Source of the DNA: Candidatus Opimibacter iunctus
Lineage (GTDB): Bacteria; Bacteroidota; Bacteroidia; Chitinophagales; Saprospiraceae
Assembly: GCA_016716665.1 (NCBI GenBank)
Contig: JADJVH010000002.1
Span: forward strand, 459,372 to 523,371
Reading direction: 5' to 3'
Length of the DNA: 64,000 nucleotides
The notes beneath the pieces were generated by a model. That model was not told the origin of the DNA. It saw nothing but the letters and a program-made list of their open reading frames with translations, and ran no database searches. This document shows positions 9,337 to 18,696 of this stretch, piece by piece (within the stretch, counting starts at the first letter, position 1; the number at the start of each line of letters is the position of its first letter). A program made the position numbers and the translations under genes.

Positions 9337-12300
9337 ATGAAGTTGTCAGTACTTATCCTTTTATTTATTGGTTGCCCTGTATTCCTGACGGGACAATCAG
9401 CGGATCCGGTGCTTGACTCTGAAAGCCAGGATTGATGTAAAGGCTGCTCCGGAGACTCTGGCACGCCAATACCTGGATATACTATGGTATGTCTTCAAGA
9501 CTGAGGAATCAGGCTATGAGGATTTTCCTTCGCGATTGGATAGCCTTTTCAATTGCTGCCTGTCGGGAAAGACTGGCAAGCCTGATTTTGAAAAACGTAT
9601 CATGGCCGAAAACACTTTTTTCAAAGGTGTATCAGCAGTTTGGGAGGAACCGGATACTGCGCAAAATTATCTTATGAAGGCCATTCCCCTGTTTTCAGGG
9701 ATAGGGGATTCTTCCATGGTAACGCTTTGTTTTCTTGAGTTGACTATTGTAGCATCTGGCCAGGGGACAGCCTTGCCTTTGCGGGGTATTATAACAACGC
9801 CAATGCGCTGTTCCGCTATATAACGGATCCATATATACAAGCCATGTTTCATTGCAACATTGGTATAGGCTGTTATGATTTCGGACTATACGCTGATGCT
9901 GCATCACATTATTTTGATGCACTTGGTTTGATTGAGAAGTACAGGACCCCGGAACTCTTGAACGGGCAAAGGGATGTCTATCATAACATTGCCGGAATCT
10001 ACAGCAGGCTGGGTGATTCGGAGAATGCTATCTTATATGTCGAAAAGGCGATTCAATCTTCACGTGAGACTCACCAGGATCCGGGCGATCACTACAGCAT
10101 GCTAGGCTGGATATATCTCGAGCGAAAGGATTATCAGGATGCAGTGGAAGCATTCAAGGCGACAAAATCAAATGCCGATGACTTCAACAGGATTGCTGAA
10201 AAAACCTATGGATTGGCAACATGCTATCGCAATCTTGGTGATCTGGAGTCTGCATTGCCCCTGGCTCAAAAGGCTGTGGAATTGCTTCCTATCGCGATCA
10301 ATGTGCACTATGGATCAGCCGCCATGCACGAACTGGCTGCTTGTGAGTTTGCCGCAGGGATGACTGACCAGGCACTCGAACATGCATTGCTGGCTTACGC
10401 TTCCTTTTCAAAGGGAAAAAATAACCGTGGCGCGAGTGAAGTGGCCGACCTACTGTCGAATATCTATAAATCAGAGGGTGATTTCAAAAAAGCCCTCGAG
10501 TATAGTGAGGAGCGTTATCGCTATCAGTTTCAGGTCGAACGACAGCAAAGCAATCGTCAACTTGCATTTGGAGAGTTTACCAGGGACAATGCGGCTCAGA
10601 CAGCAAAGCGTGAGGCTGAAGTGAAAGCTGAACTCAACCGCCAGCGTTATATCCGGTATGCACTATTCGCTGGATTAGGCATCCTTGCTATACTGGCCTA
10701 CTTATTATATACCAGGTATCGATTCAAGCAGCGCACTACTGAGCAACTTGAAATCAAGAACAAAGAAGTTGAAGCAGCTCGCCATAGGGCCGAAGCATCA
10801 GAAGCATTCAAATCGCGCTTCCTGGCCAATATGAGCCATGAGATCCGTACGCCCTTGCATGGCATCTCAGGATTTACAGAGTTATTGCTCGATACTTCAT
10901 TGTCAGATAAACAAAATCGCTGGCTTTCCTCCATTCAATATTCCACTGACCGGCTCAGTGATGTGGTCAATGACATCCTCGACATCAGCAAACTAGAAGC
11001 AGGAGAAGTGAAGCTACGCCAGATTCCATTTTCACCTTCGAGGTTGCTTACTGATGTGCAGGATGCCTTGCGCCTGAAAGCAGTGAAAAACGGAACACAG
11101 ATCAAAGTCAGCATTGCAGAAGATGTTCCGATAGCTTTGCTTGGAGATCCCACCCGCCTCTACCAGATCCTGATGAACCTCGCCGGCAATGCCGTCAAGT
11201 TTACCGAAAACGGCACCATCACCCTTAGTGTTAAAAGCACAGATCAGAATTCACTCTCACACACCTCACCCGCACCTCTTACTGTCTTACCGTCTCACCC
11301 TCTTACACCACCCGCACCTCTTACTGTCTCACTGTCTCACTCTCTTACACTTTCCGTCACAGACACCGGCATAGGCATTCCCCCGGAACGATTGTCTGCG
11401 ATCTTTGAGAGTTTCCAACAGGCCGGCGAAGATACCACTGCCCGCTTTGGTGGTACAGGGCTGGGGCTCACCATAGCGCGTGAACTCGTGAGATTGCATG
11501 GCAGCGATATCCATGTCGAGAGTGAAGTGGGCAAGGGATCATCATTTTATTTTACAGTCACCTTGCCTGAAGCGGATCCTGAAGCATTGAGTACAGGGCA
11601 CCAGGCTGGTGATACACTTTATTTTACTGAACCATTACGTATCCTGTTGGCAGATGACAATGCACTCAACCGGGAGATTGCAGTTGAGGCGATCAGACGG
11701 CATTTTGAAAATGCAGAGGTGATCGAAGCTGTGAATGGCAAAGAGGTGGTCGATCTCGCAAGACAAAACGACTTTAATGTAGTGCTCATGGACATGCAGA
11801 TGCCGGTGATGACCGGAGCTGAAGCGACGATACACATCCGAACGCGATTTACAGAAGGTAAGCGACTCATGCCAATCATCGCCCTCACGGCATCAGCTAC
11901 ACCTGAGGAAATAGAAACTGCAATTCAATCAGGCATGAACCGTCACCTTGGGAAACCTTTTAAGTCACGTGAACTAGCTCATGTAATAGCAGAGACCCTG
12001 GGATTGAGTTCCGTCAAGAAGTTCACTATAGAAAACAAAACAATGACCGACACGACTATGCCATCTCCAGACCAGCAGCCCTATGACCTGGCATTCCTTT
12101 TCGAATTTACAGAGGGGGACAAGGCGCAGATGATCCATTTTATCCAGAAATTTCTTGACAACTATCCAAAGGAGATAGGAACTATTGAACAAGCACTCCG
12201 GGATGAAAACCGTGACGCCTTATATCTGGCAGCGCATAGTTTCAGGCCACAACTTGAGTTTGTCGGAATGAATCAGGCCGCGACAATCATGCTCAGTATA

Positions 12301-12405
12301 GAAAAAGGGGCCAGGGATGGTAGTTCCATCGCAGACCTTGGCGATCAGTTTAGCATAGTCACAACGGCCTTAAGGCAGTTGCCCGCGGCTACCGAGTGGG
12401 TATAA
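9337..12405 (+). pseudogene. TPR hybrid sensor histidine kinase, copy 2 (frame broken twice in the N-terminal part)
   Basis: ATG 9337 begins a signal peptide (MKLSVLILLFIGCPVFLTGQ) matching copy 1. A 2-base loss near 9418 (CTCT reduced to CT) and a 1-base loss near 9763 break the frame; together they remove 3 bases, so the frame is original again by 9844. From 9844 to 12405 an uninterrupted 853-residue frame holds the last TPR helices, membrane helix (~267-290), HisKA (~321-388, MSHEIRTPLHG), complete HATPase (~425-575, DTGIGIP and GGTGLGL), receiver (~598-715, VLLMDMQMP, LTASA) and HPt-like domain (~742-850, AAHSFRP). All phosphorelay domains are intact here while the sensor part is damaged, the reverse of copy 1. 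If the lesions are sequencing errors, this is a complete membrane phosphorelay kinase. Confidence 0.8.
11267..11350 (+). repeat. 42-base tandem duplication inside kinase copy 2
   Basis: Same pair of 42-base units as in copy 1, in frame, adding two 14-residue Pro/Ser/Thr/Leu-rich units between the N box and G1 box of the HATPase domain. Confidence 0.85.
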
Positions 12406-12711
12406 TTCGATCTGCACACTCCATTTGTTTTCCTATTGGAAACCCAAAACCACCATTGGGAAATCCAGAATGTATCATGTCCCCTTTGACGCGCACCTTA
12501 GCGATTGAAACAAAGGAGTTTCAAGTACCATGTTTGCGCTATAGAAAATATAAAAGATGAGTTTGTTTGTGTAACACTACACGATCCGGATCCCGGGAGG
12601 GGTATGAAAGTGTAAGAGACTTCAGCCTTACTTCCCGGGGTTCCTTTTATTGAGGCTGTGCAGGAGTTAAGTGATAAAAATGATATATTGTCGCAAATAA
12701 AACGGGAGTGC
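12406..12711. other. Intergenic region without a clear gene
   Basis: About 300 bases. A frame joined to the next gene is open only from about 12617. Its residues (PGVPFIEAVQELSDKND) faintly resemble the end of a tail-fibre chaperone or coiled-coil segment, which is too weak to call. A GATCCGGATC palindrome lies near 12582. No promoter was assigned. Confidence 0.4.
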
Positions 12712-13443
12712 ATGAAACAAACATCAACTGGCAATAGGGAAAGAAATCTGGAAAATAACATAGTCTTCTTCTTTATTGGATTGCTTATCGTTACTTTTTT
12801 AGGTTTTTATCCAACCTACTTTACACATTTCCCAACCTTTGATGGCTTCTCATTTTCATTTCATTTTCATGCATTCGTGGCCACGCTTTGGATTGTCATG
12901 CTGATTACCCAGGCATTTCTTATACGAATGAAAAATTATGAGTGGCATAGATGGATTGGCAAGGCATCCTATTTCGTAATTCCATTCCTGCTCTTCTCAT
13001 TCTTTTTAATGGCAAAAGCCGCTTACTTTAAAAATATTAACATAAAACACGTTAGCGAAACAGAAGCTTTAGCTTATTTAAGTAGAAGTGGGCTTCGTGA
13101 CATTTTGTATCTGGCTATTTTGTATGGCCTGGCTATCTTCTACAAGCGAAGGATTTCATGGCATTTGCGATTTTTTACCTGTACCGGCCTCATGGTCTTA
13201 GGTCCTGGACTTGGTCGATTTGCTTTCACAAATTTTAGACCAGAAGTTGCTGGCGCTACCCTCGGAATATGTATGTTACTCGTCCCAATCATTTGGCTCA
13301 TCGTTGACATCATAAAGAAGAGGTCTCCTATACCCCTTCTTGTTTTTATTGCGATCACGATTAGTGCTATCTATATGGATGGCGCTGGGCATGCTGCCTG
13401 GTGGCAAGCTTTTGCCAAGTGGTTTGCCGGTACTTTTTTTTAA
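12712..13443 (+). CDS. Multi-pass membrane protein of unknown function
   Basis: 243 residues from ATG 12712, preferred over an in-frame ATG at 12658 because CGGGAG precedes it at normal spacing. About seven hydrophobic segments are visible (VFFFIGLLIVTFLGFY; FHAFVATLWIVMLITQAF; ASYFVIPFLLFSFFLM; DILYLAILYGLAIFY; FFTCTGLMVLGPGLG; LGICMLLVPIIWLIVDII; IPLLVFIAITISAIY). Conserved-looking His/Trp pairs (HFHAF, YEWHRWIGK, SWHLRF, GHAAWW) at membrane edges recall cytochrome b561-like or DUF2306-like membrane proteins, but no family is certain. It stands alone between repeats. Confidence 0.7.
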   Translation: MKQTSTGNRERNLENNIVFFFIGLLIVTFLGFYPTYFTHFPTFDGFSFSFHFHAFVATLWIVMLITQAFLIRMKNYEWHRWIGKASYFVIPFLLFSFFLMAKAAYFKNINIKHVSETEALAYLSRSGLRDILYLAILYGLAIFYKRRISWHLRFFTCTGLMVLGPGLGRFAFTNFRPEVAGATLGICMLLVPIIWLIVDIIKKRSPIPLLVFIAITISAIYMDGAGHAAWWQAFAKWFAGTFF

Positions 13444-13499
13444 ATAGCTTTTAAACTGATCAAATACAATAATAGGTTTTGTTTCCAGGTTTAAGCATT

Positions 13500-13712
13500 T
13501 CATATGTAGAGACGCGAGATTCGGAAACAACAATATGCATTTCATAGGTAGAGAGGGGAGATATGGAATCTCCAATATGGATTTCAAAGGTAGCGACGAG
13601 AGATATGCAATCTGCAATATGGATTTCATAGGCAGAGACGCGAAATATGGATTTACAATATCGAATTCAAAGGTAGAGACGCGATTAATCGCGTCTCTAC
13701 CTTTGAATTCGA
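13500..13712. repeat. Degenerate ~42-base tandem array ending in a perfect palindrome
   Basis: About five units of 41-42 bases, each with a CATTTCATAGGTAGAGA-like segment (variants GATTTCAAAGGTAGCGACG, GATTTCATAGGCAGAGACG) and ending near CAATATG. The last unit runs into the palindrome at 13661-13712. Short reading frames across it on both strands are by-products of the periodicity. Confidence 0.85.
13661..13712. repeat. 52-base perfect palindrome (TAGAGACGCGATT/AATCGCGTCTCTA)
   Basis: Arms of 26 bases with no spacer, starting TCGAATTCAAAGGTAGAGAC. Same core as the palindrome at 9201-9246, so this is a dispersed family in this genome. It could form a cruciform or a strong RNA hairpin. Confidence 0.92.
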
Positions 13713-13886
13713 TCTGAGGTCTCATGCTTCGACCTCCAGTCCCTTAACCAACCTGGTCTTTTGTCTAGCGTCTTTCGTCTAACGTCTAAACAGGATTTAC
13801 CTCTATATCTGAATACCTCCCGTTGGTCTACTTTTCAGGCCAGTTTGTTGATTTTACCTATTTTGACATTTCAAATCACGACCACA

Positions 13887-16800
13887 ATGAAAAATTGTTT
13901 TTTGCTCTTTTGTTTGTCTTTACTGATCAGCCAGTTTGCTGATGCTCAAGTCAGTGCCCGGATGTTCCGGACCCCGGATGTATCACAGACCCAGATCGTA
14001 TTCTCCTATGGAGGGGATATCTGGATCGTCAATAAGGAAGGCGGTACAGCCTCCAAGTTGAGTTCACCATCAGGTGCGGAAGGATTTTCGCGCTTCTCCC
14101 CGGATGGCACCCAGGTTGCTTTTTCGGGCAACTATGACGGCAACTATGATGTGTATGTCATTCCCACTGTCGGTGGTTTACCAACAAGGATCACCTACCA
14201 CGGAATGGGCGACCGCCTGGTAGACTGGTATCCATCAGGAGACAAATTGCTCTACACTTCTTCGAGAGAAAGTGGTAAGCAACGTTTCTCTCAATTTTAT
14301 AAAGTCGATGCTAAAGGCGGCCTGTCCGAAAAACTTCCGATCGCATACGGTGAGTATGGATCGTTTTCTCCGGATGGCAAGCAGATTGCTTTCAATGAGC
14401 GCTCTGTACTGAATGACACCTGGAAGCGCTATCGCGGAGGAAGCAATGGCAGTATCTGGATCTTTGATCTGGAGACGCTCGCCTCTACCAATATCACCAA
14501 TACAGATGCTGGCTGTGAACTGCCCATGTGGTATGGTGATCGTATCTATTATTTGTCCGACAGAGGTACTGAGCAAAGGGACAATCTGTGGATGTATGAT
14601 ATCAAGACTAAGTCTACCACGCAGATCACTAACTATGCGGACTTTGATATCCACTTCCCTTCACTCGGCCCATCAGAGATCGTGTATGAAGCCAACGGGG
14701 ATTTGTACCTGCTAGATCTCAAGACCAATAAATCAAGAGTGGTCAAGATCAATGTGATCACCGATCTCCTTGCCGTCAAGCCCAGAAAGGAAAGTGTGTC
14801 TGGTTATCTCACCAATGGAGGTATGTCTCCTGACGGTAACAGGGTCGTGGTTGAAGCGAGAGGTGATGTCTTTTCAGTGCCGGCGGAGGAAGGGTACATT
14901 CAAAATCTTACGAGGACCTCAGGCGTTGCTGAACGCGCTCCGGCCTGGTCTCCTGATGGTAAACTGGTAGCGTATTGGAGTGACAAATCAGGGGAGTACG
15001 AACTTACTGTCCGTGACCTGACACAGGGTGCTGCTGAGACAAAACTTACCTCAATGGGGCCCGGCTTCAGGTACAATATATTCTGGTCACCGGATAGTAA
15101 GAAGCTGGTGTGGGTGGATCAGACGATGACGATCAACATGTATAGCATGGAGACTAAGACGGTAAGCAAGATCGATCAGGACACCCGACTCTTCGAAGGC
15201 GGATTGCGCGGATGGTATCCCAGCTGGTCAGGAGACAGCCAGTGGCTGGCCTATGAGAAATCGCAGGACAATGGCAATCCTGCAATATATATCTACAATA
15301 CTAAAACCAAAGTCAATACCAAGGCCACAAGTGGATTTTATTCTGATCACAATCCAACCTTTGATCCTGATGGTAAATATCTCTATCTCGTGACCAATCG
15401 CAATTTTGATCCGCTCTACAGCAATTTTGATAATTCGTGGGCGTATGCTAATTCAGGTCAACTGGCAGCTATCACCTTGACTAAGGCCCAGGCCAGTCCG
15501 TTGTCTACAAAGAATGATACGGTCGCTATTGCTAAAACTGAAGAGCCGAAAGAGGCAGAAAAGGCTGATGCCTCCGCGAAAAATGCTACGGCATCCAAGA
15601 AAGAGGCCAAAGAGGCGAAAGGGGCTAAAGAGGAGAAAGAGGCTGAAAAGGCCAAAGAGGTCAAGGAAACTAAGATTGATTTTGATCAGTTTGAGAGCAG
15701 GCTCGTGATCTTGCCTCCTGCCGCAGGTAATATCGGAAGCCTAAGGGCGGTGAGTGGTAAGGTTGTCTACGAAAGATATCCCAACACAGGGTCTGCTGAA
15801 GAAGATGCATCACTCAAGTATTTTGATCTTGAGGAACGTGAAGAGAAGACTATCATCGACAAGATCGGAGGATATGATATCAGTGCAGATGGAAAGAAAG
15901 TGCTGATCTCCCAGGATGGCAACTTTAGTATCATTGAACTTGCAGCAGATCAGAAGGTGGAAAAATCAATCGCCGTCAAGGATATGGAAGCCACGATCAA
16001 CCCGATGGAAGAGTGGACACAGATATTCAATGATGCATGGCGGTTTGAGCGCGATTTTTTCTATGACAAGAATATGCATGGGGTAGACTGGAATGCGATA
16101 CATGATCAGTATGCCGCCTTGATCCCATATTGTGTCAGCCGCTCGGATATTAATTTTGTGATCGGTGAGATGATCGGCGAACTCAACGCCTCACATACCT
16201 ATCGTTATGGTGGCGATGGTGAAAAGCCAAAGAACAGGGAAGTAGGATACCTGGGCATTGACTGGACGAAGAAAGACGGATACTTTGCAGTAGGCAAAGT
16301 AGTGCGCGGCGCCGCATGGGACAATGAAGTGCGTTCACCGCTGGATGAGCCTGGCATCAATGTAGGTGCAGGTGATTATATCCTTGCTGTCAATGGCATC
16401 GCACTCAATGAATATCCTGATCCTTATGCTGCATTCGAAGGACTGGCTAACAAAACCGTTGAACTGACTGTCAATTCGAAGCCTTCATTTACAGGATCAA
16501 GAAATGTGGTCGTCAAGACACTGGGTGATGAAACGCGACTGCGCAACCTGGCCTGGATAGAAAGTAACAGGCAGGAAGTAGACAAGGCATCAGGTGGTAA
16601 AGTTGGTTATATCTATGTACCGGATACCGGAGTAGAGGGGCAGAACGAACTGGTACGTCAGTTTTACGGCCAGTGGAATAAGGAAGGTCTGGTCATCGAT
16701 GAGCGCTTCAACAATGGCGGACAGATTCCTGACCGCTTTATCGAATTGCTCAACCGCAAGCCACTTGCATTTTGGGATGTACGTGACGGACAAAACTGGC

Positions 16801-17213
16801 AGTGGCCTCCATTGGCCAATTTCGGTTCCATGGTCATGCTGATCAATGGATGGTCAGGTTCGGGTGGTGATGCCTTCCCTGATTTCTTCCGCAAGGCAGG
16901 ACTCGGTCCTTTGATTGGTGCACGTACATGGGGTGGGTTGATCGGGATCTCCGGATCACCTGAACTCATCGATGGTGGCGGTGTGACCGTGCCTACCTTC
17001 AGGATGTACAATCCGGATGGCACATGGTTCCTGGAAGGCCATGGCGTGGATCCTGATATCGAAGTGAAAGAAGATCCGACTATGCTTGCAAAAGGTATCG
17101 ACACACAGTTGCAGAAAGCAATTGAAGTGGTGATGAAGAATGTGGCTGCCAAAGGTCCGTTGTATCCTAAGGTACCTGAGCAGGAGAACAGGTCGAGGAA
17201 TGGGAAGACATAA
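13887..17213 (+). CDS. Tricorn-type S41 peptidase with TolB-like beta-propellers and PDZ domain
   Basis: 1108 residues from ATG 13887, which starts a signal peptide (MKNCFLLFCLSLLISQFADAQ); an in-frame upstream extension to 13761 lacks one. Residues ~25-520 are WD40/TolB-like propeller repeats (FSPDGTQVAFSG, WSPDGKLVAYWS). A Lys/Glu/Ala-rich linker spans ~548-595. Residues ~690-1090 form the protease core: NASHTY (Ser-His of the tricorn active site, ~767), a PDZ domain (~785-880), GSGGDAF with the nucleophile Ser (~990), and EGHGVDPD near the end. Tricorn-family enzymes degrade peptides; here export to the periplasm is inferred. The linker derives from a repeat also found in intergenic DNA. 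A possible terminator follows at 17420-17484. Confidence 0.93.
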   Translation: MKNCFLLFCLSLLISQFADAQVSARMFRTPDVSQTQIVFSYGGDIWIVNKEGGTASKLSSPSGAEGFSRFSPDGTQVAFSGNYDGNYDVYVIPTVGGLPTRITYHGMGDRLVDWYPSGDKLLYTSSRESGKQRFSQFYKVDAKGGLSEKLPIAYGEYGSFSPDGKQIAFNERSVLNDTWKRYRGGSNGSIWIFDLETLASTNITNTDAGCELPMWYGDRIYYLSDRGTEQRDNLWMYDIKTKSTTQITNYADFDIHFPSLGPSEIVYEANGDLYLLDLKTNKSRVVKINVITDLLAVKPRKESVSGYLTNGGMSPDGNRVVVEARGDVFSVPAEEGYIQNLTRTSGVAERAPAWSPDGKLVAYWSDKSGEYELTVRDLTQGAAETKLTSMGPGFRYNIFWSPDSKKLVWVDQTMTINMYSMETKTVSKIDQDTRLFEGGLRGWYPSWSGDSQWLAYEKSQDNGNPAIYIYNTKTKVNTKATSGFYSDHNPTFDPDGKYLYLVTNRNFDPLYSNFDNSWAYANSGQLAAITLTKAQASPLSTKNDTVAIAKTEEPKEAEKADASAKNATASKKEAKEAKGAKEEKEAEKAKEVKETKIDFDQFESRLVILPPAAGNIGSLRAVSGKVVYERYPNTGSAEEDASLKYFDLEEREEKTIIDKIGGYDISADGKKVLISQDGNFSIIELAADQKVEKSIAVKDMEATINPMEEWTQIFNDAWRFERDFFYDKNMHGVDWNAIHDQYAALIPYCVSRSDINFVIGEMIGELNASHTYRYGGDGEKPKNREVGYLGIDWTKKDGYFAVGKVVRGAAWDNEVRSPLDEPGINVGAGDYILAVNGIALNEYPDPYAAFEGLANKTVELTVNSKPSFTGSRNVVVKTLGDETRLRNLAWIESNRQEVDKASGGKVGYIYVPDTGVEGQNELVRQFYGQWNKEGLVIDERFNNGGQIPDRFIELLNRKPLAFWDVRDGQNWQWPPLANFGSMVMLINGWSGSGGDAFPDFFRKAGLGPLIGARTWGGLIGISGSPELIDGGGVTVPTFRMYNPDGTWFLEGHGVDPDIEVKEDPTMLAKGIDTQLQKAIEVVMKNVAAKGPLYPKVPEQENRSRNGKT
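15541..15668 (+). repeat. GAGGCTGAA-type repeat within the tricorn coding sequence
   Basis: Imperfect 9-base units (AAAGAGGC, GAAAAGGCC, AAAGAGGCG) around a core GATGCCTCCGCG...GGCATCCAAG. They read in frame as (K-E-A) repeats. The same core and 9-base units occur in intergenic DNA at 61616-61770, and weaker units at 19500-19620. Confidence 0.8.
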
Positions 17214-17604
17214 CCTCCCTCGCCTGTATAGGCGATCCCCCCTAAAGGGTGGATGATTTCCTTGTCCTGATCGGACGATCCCTACTAAAGTAGGGAAGAG
17301 ATAACCTCCCTCGTCCTGATCGGACGATCCCTCCTAAAGGAGGGATGTGGTTTTTGAAAGTGATATTATTAGTGGTCGAAATACTGAATGGTCCCTGAGC
17401 TTGTCGAAGGGAGACTAGTGGCCTCCTCCTTTTGCCGCCGATGAGCCCTTGGCACATCGCGGCAGAGAGAGGGGGCTTTTTTTTACCCTTCGACAAGCTC
17501 AGGGACCTGATATTTGAAATCGATTTCTTTCATTAAACTTAGCAACCTGGTCAGATGAAACAGGTCCCCTTTAGGCGATGTGCTGAGCGGAGTCGAAGTA
17601 GGAT
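17214..17604. repeat. Repeat-rich spacer: short palindromes and a 22-base inverted pair
   Basis: 17218-17345 holds about two and a half copies of a unit of roughly 60 bases containing CTGATCGGACGATCCCT and a small palindrome (CCCTACTAAAGTAGGG, CCCTCCTAAAGGAGGG). A perfect 22-base inverted repeat (core CCCTGAGCTTGTCGAAGGG) lies at 17390-17411 and 17486-17507. The remainder to 17604 contains another REP-like GAGCGGAGTCGAAG. No gene is supported. Confidence 0.8.
17420..17484 (+). terminator. Possible rho-independent terminator downstream of tricorn
   Basis: GCCTCCTCC pairs with GAGAGGGGGC around an inner GCCGCCGATG/CATCGCGGC stem, followed by eight T. It lies within the 22-base inverted pair and would end plus-strand transcription. 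Confidence 0.5.
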
Positions 17605-18696
17605 TTAGGGGTAAAAAGTGCGATATATCATCAGCGTCTTCTCCGCAGTCGCCTGGTACGAAAACTCCCTCACTCTTTGTGAGGCATTGTTTGCAAGTTG
17701 TTTTCCTAATTCAGGATCATTGAGGATGCGCATGGTTGCTGCGGCTAGCGCATCAGCATCTCCAATGGGGGCGAGCAGACCAGTGACTCCATCTTCAACC
17801 ATTTCAGGTATGCCGCCTGCACGCGTGGCTACGACAGGCACACCTGCAGCGAATGCTTCCAGGACAATGGTGCCCAGGCCTTCGGTGACCGAAGTGATCA
17901 GGAAGATATCGAGTGATTGCATCACCTCCACGATGTCTTCACGAAAGCCAAGCATGTGCACATTGGCATGCAATTTCAGATCATTGATCATTTTCGCAAT
18001 ACGTTTTTCTTCCTTGCCCTTGCCGGCGATGATAAAATGGACTGAAGGATCAATTGCAATTACTCTTGCTGCAGTCCTGATAAACGTTGGATAATCCTTA
18101 TGATCAGCGAGGGCACTCAGGTTGCCGACGATTTTTGTTTTTTCATTCAGGCCGAGTTCGCTGATTAGTTTTCGTGCTCCACTGTGCTGGTCATATTTGT
18201 GCAGATCGATACCTGAATGGACGACGGCGAGTTTCGATACATCTTTGATGGCAGGAGCAGTGATGTCGCTTATGGTTTTCGATACACAGATGATTCGCCT
18301 GATGGAGGGGTGATTGTATTTCCACCGGGACAAGGGATTGGATGACACCGGAAAATCTACACGACGACTGATGATGATCGGTGACTTGACACCATAATGT
18401 GCGGCAGCCACCACAGCTGCACTATGGGCATGTGAGTCGTGGCAATGTATGATGTCAAATGGCTTGCCTTTCGAAAGCCTGAAGATCTTTCGTGCGAGTT
18501 CAAAATCAAAAGGACCCCGCTTTTCAAAAGTGGCAACAGGGATGGATGCCTCCATCATGCGTGCAGCCAGCACAGATCCTTGCGGACAGAGCACGACTTG
18601 ATTAATACCCATAGCTTGCAAGGCAGTGGCCAGGTATGCTACTTGTTGCTCACCGCCACGCCAACTCACAGGTGTGGACACATGCAGGATGGTCAT
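17605..18696 (-). CDS. Glycosyltransferase family 4
   Basis: 363 residues with GT-B architecture. The N-terminal half begins TILHVSTPVSWRGGEQQVAYLA (Gly-rich acceptor loop) and contains DIIHCHDSHAH. The C-terminal half has the EX7E motif (TEGLGTIVLEAFAAGVPVVAT) and GGIPEMVEDGVTGLL, which bind a nucleotide sugar in this family. The start ATG overlaps the stop of the upstream GT2 gene by 4 bases, so the two are translationally coupled. Likely role: adding sugars to lipopolysaccharide core or another surface glycan. The exact donor and acceptor are unknown. Confidence 0.92.
   Translation of the reverse strand: MTILHVSTPVSWRGGEQQVAYLATALQAMGINQVVLCPQGSVLAARMMEASIPVATFEKRGPFDFELARKIFRLSKGKPFDIIHCHDSHAHSAAVVAAAHYGVKSPIIISRRVDFPVSSNPLSRWKYNHPSIRRIICVSKTISDITAPAIKDVSKLAVVHSGIDLHKYDQHSGARKLISELGLNEKTKIVGNLSALADHKDYPTFIRTAARVIAIDPSVHFIIAGKGKEEKRIAKMINDLKLHANVHMLGFREDIVEVMQSLDIFLITSVTEGLGTIVLEAFAAGVPVVATRAGGIPEMVEDGVTGLLAPIGDADALAAATMRILNDPELGKQLANNASQRVREFSYQATAEKTLMIYRTFYP

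Noticed and set aside
12540..12711. Remnant of a tail-fibre chaperone domain (PGVPFIEAVQELSDKND)
   Set aside because: Too short, with a stop just upstream; similarity is only suggestive.
13500..13712. CRISPR array
   Set aside because: Units are tandem without unique spacers, and no cas genes are near.
13276..13725. Minus-strand frame of 149 codons with repeated SLPMKSI/LPLKSI units
   Set aside because: It is read from the 42-base tandem DNA repeat and overlaps the membrane-protein gene; periodic DNA gives periodic peptides without coding.
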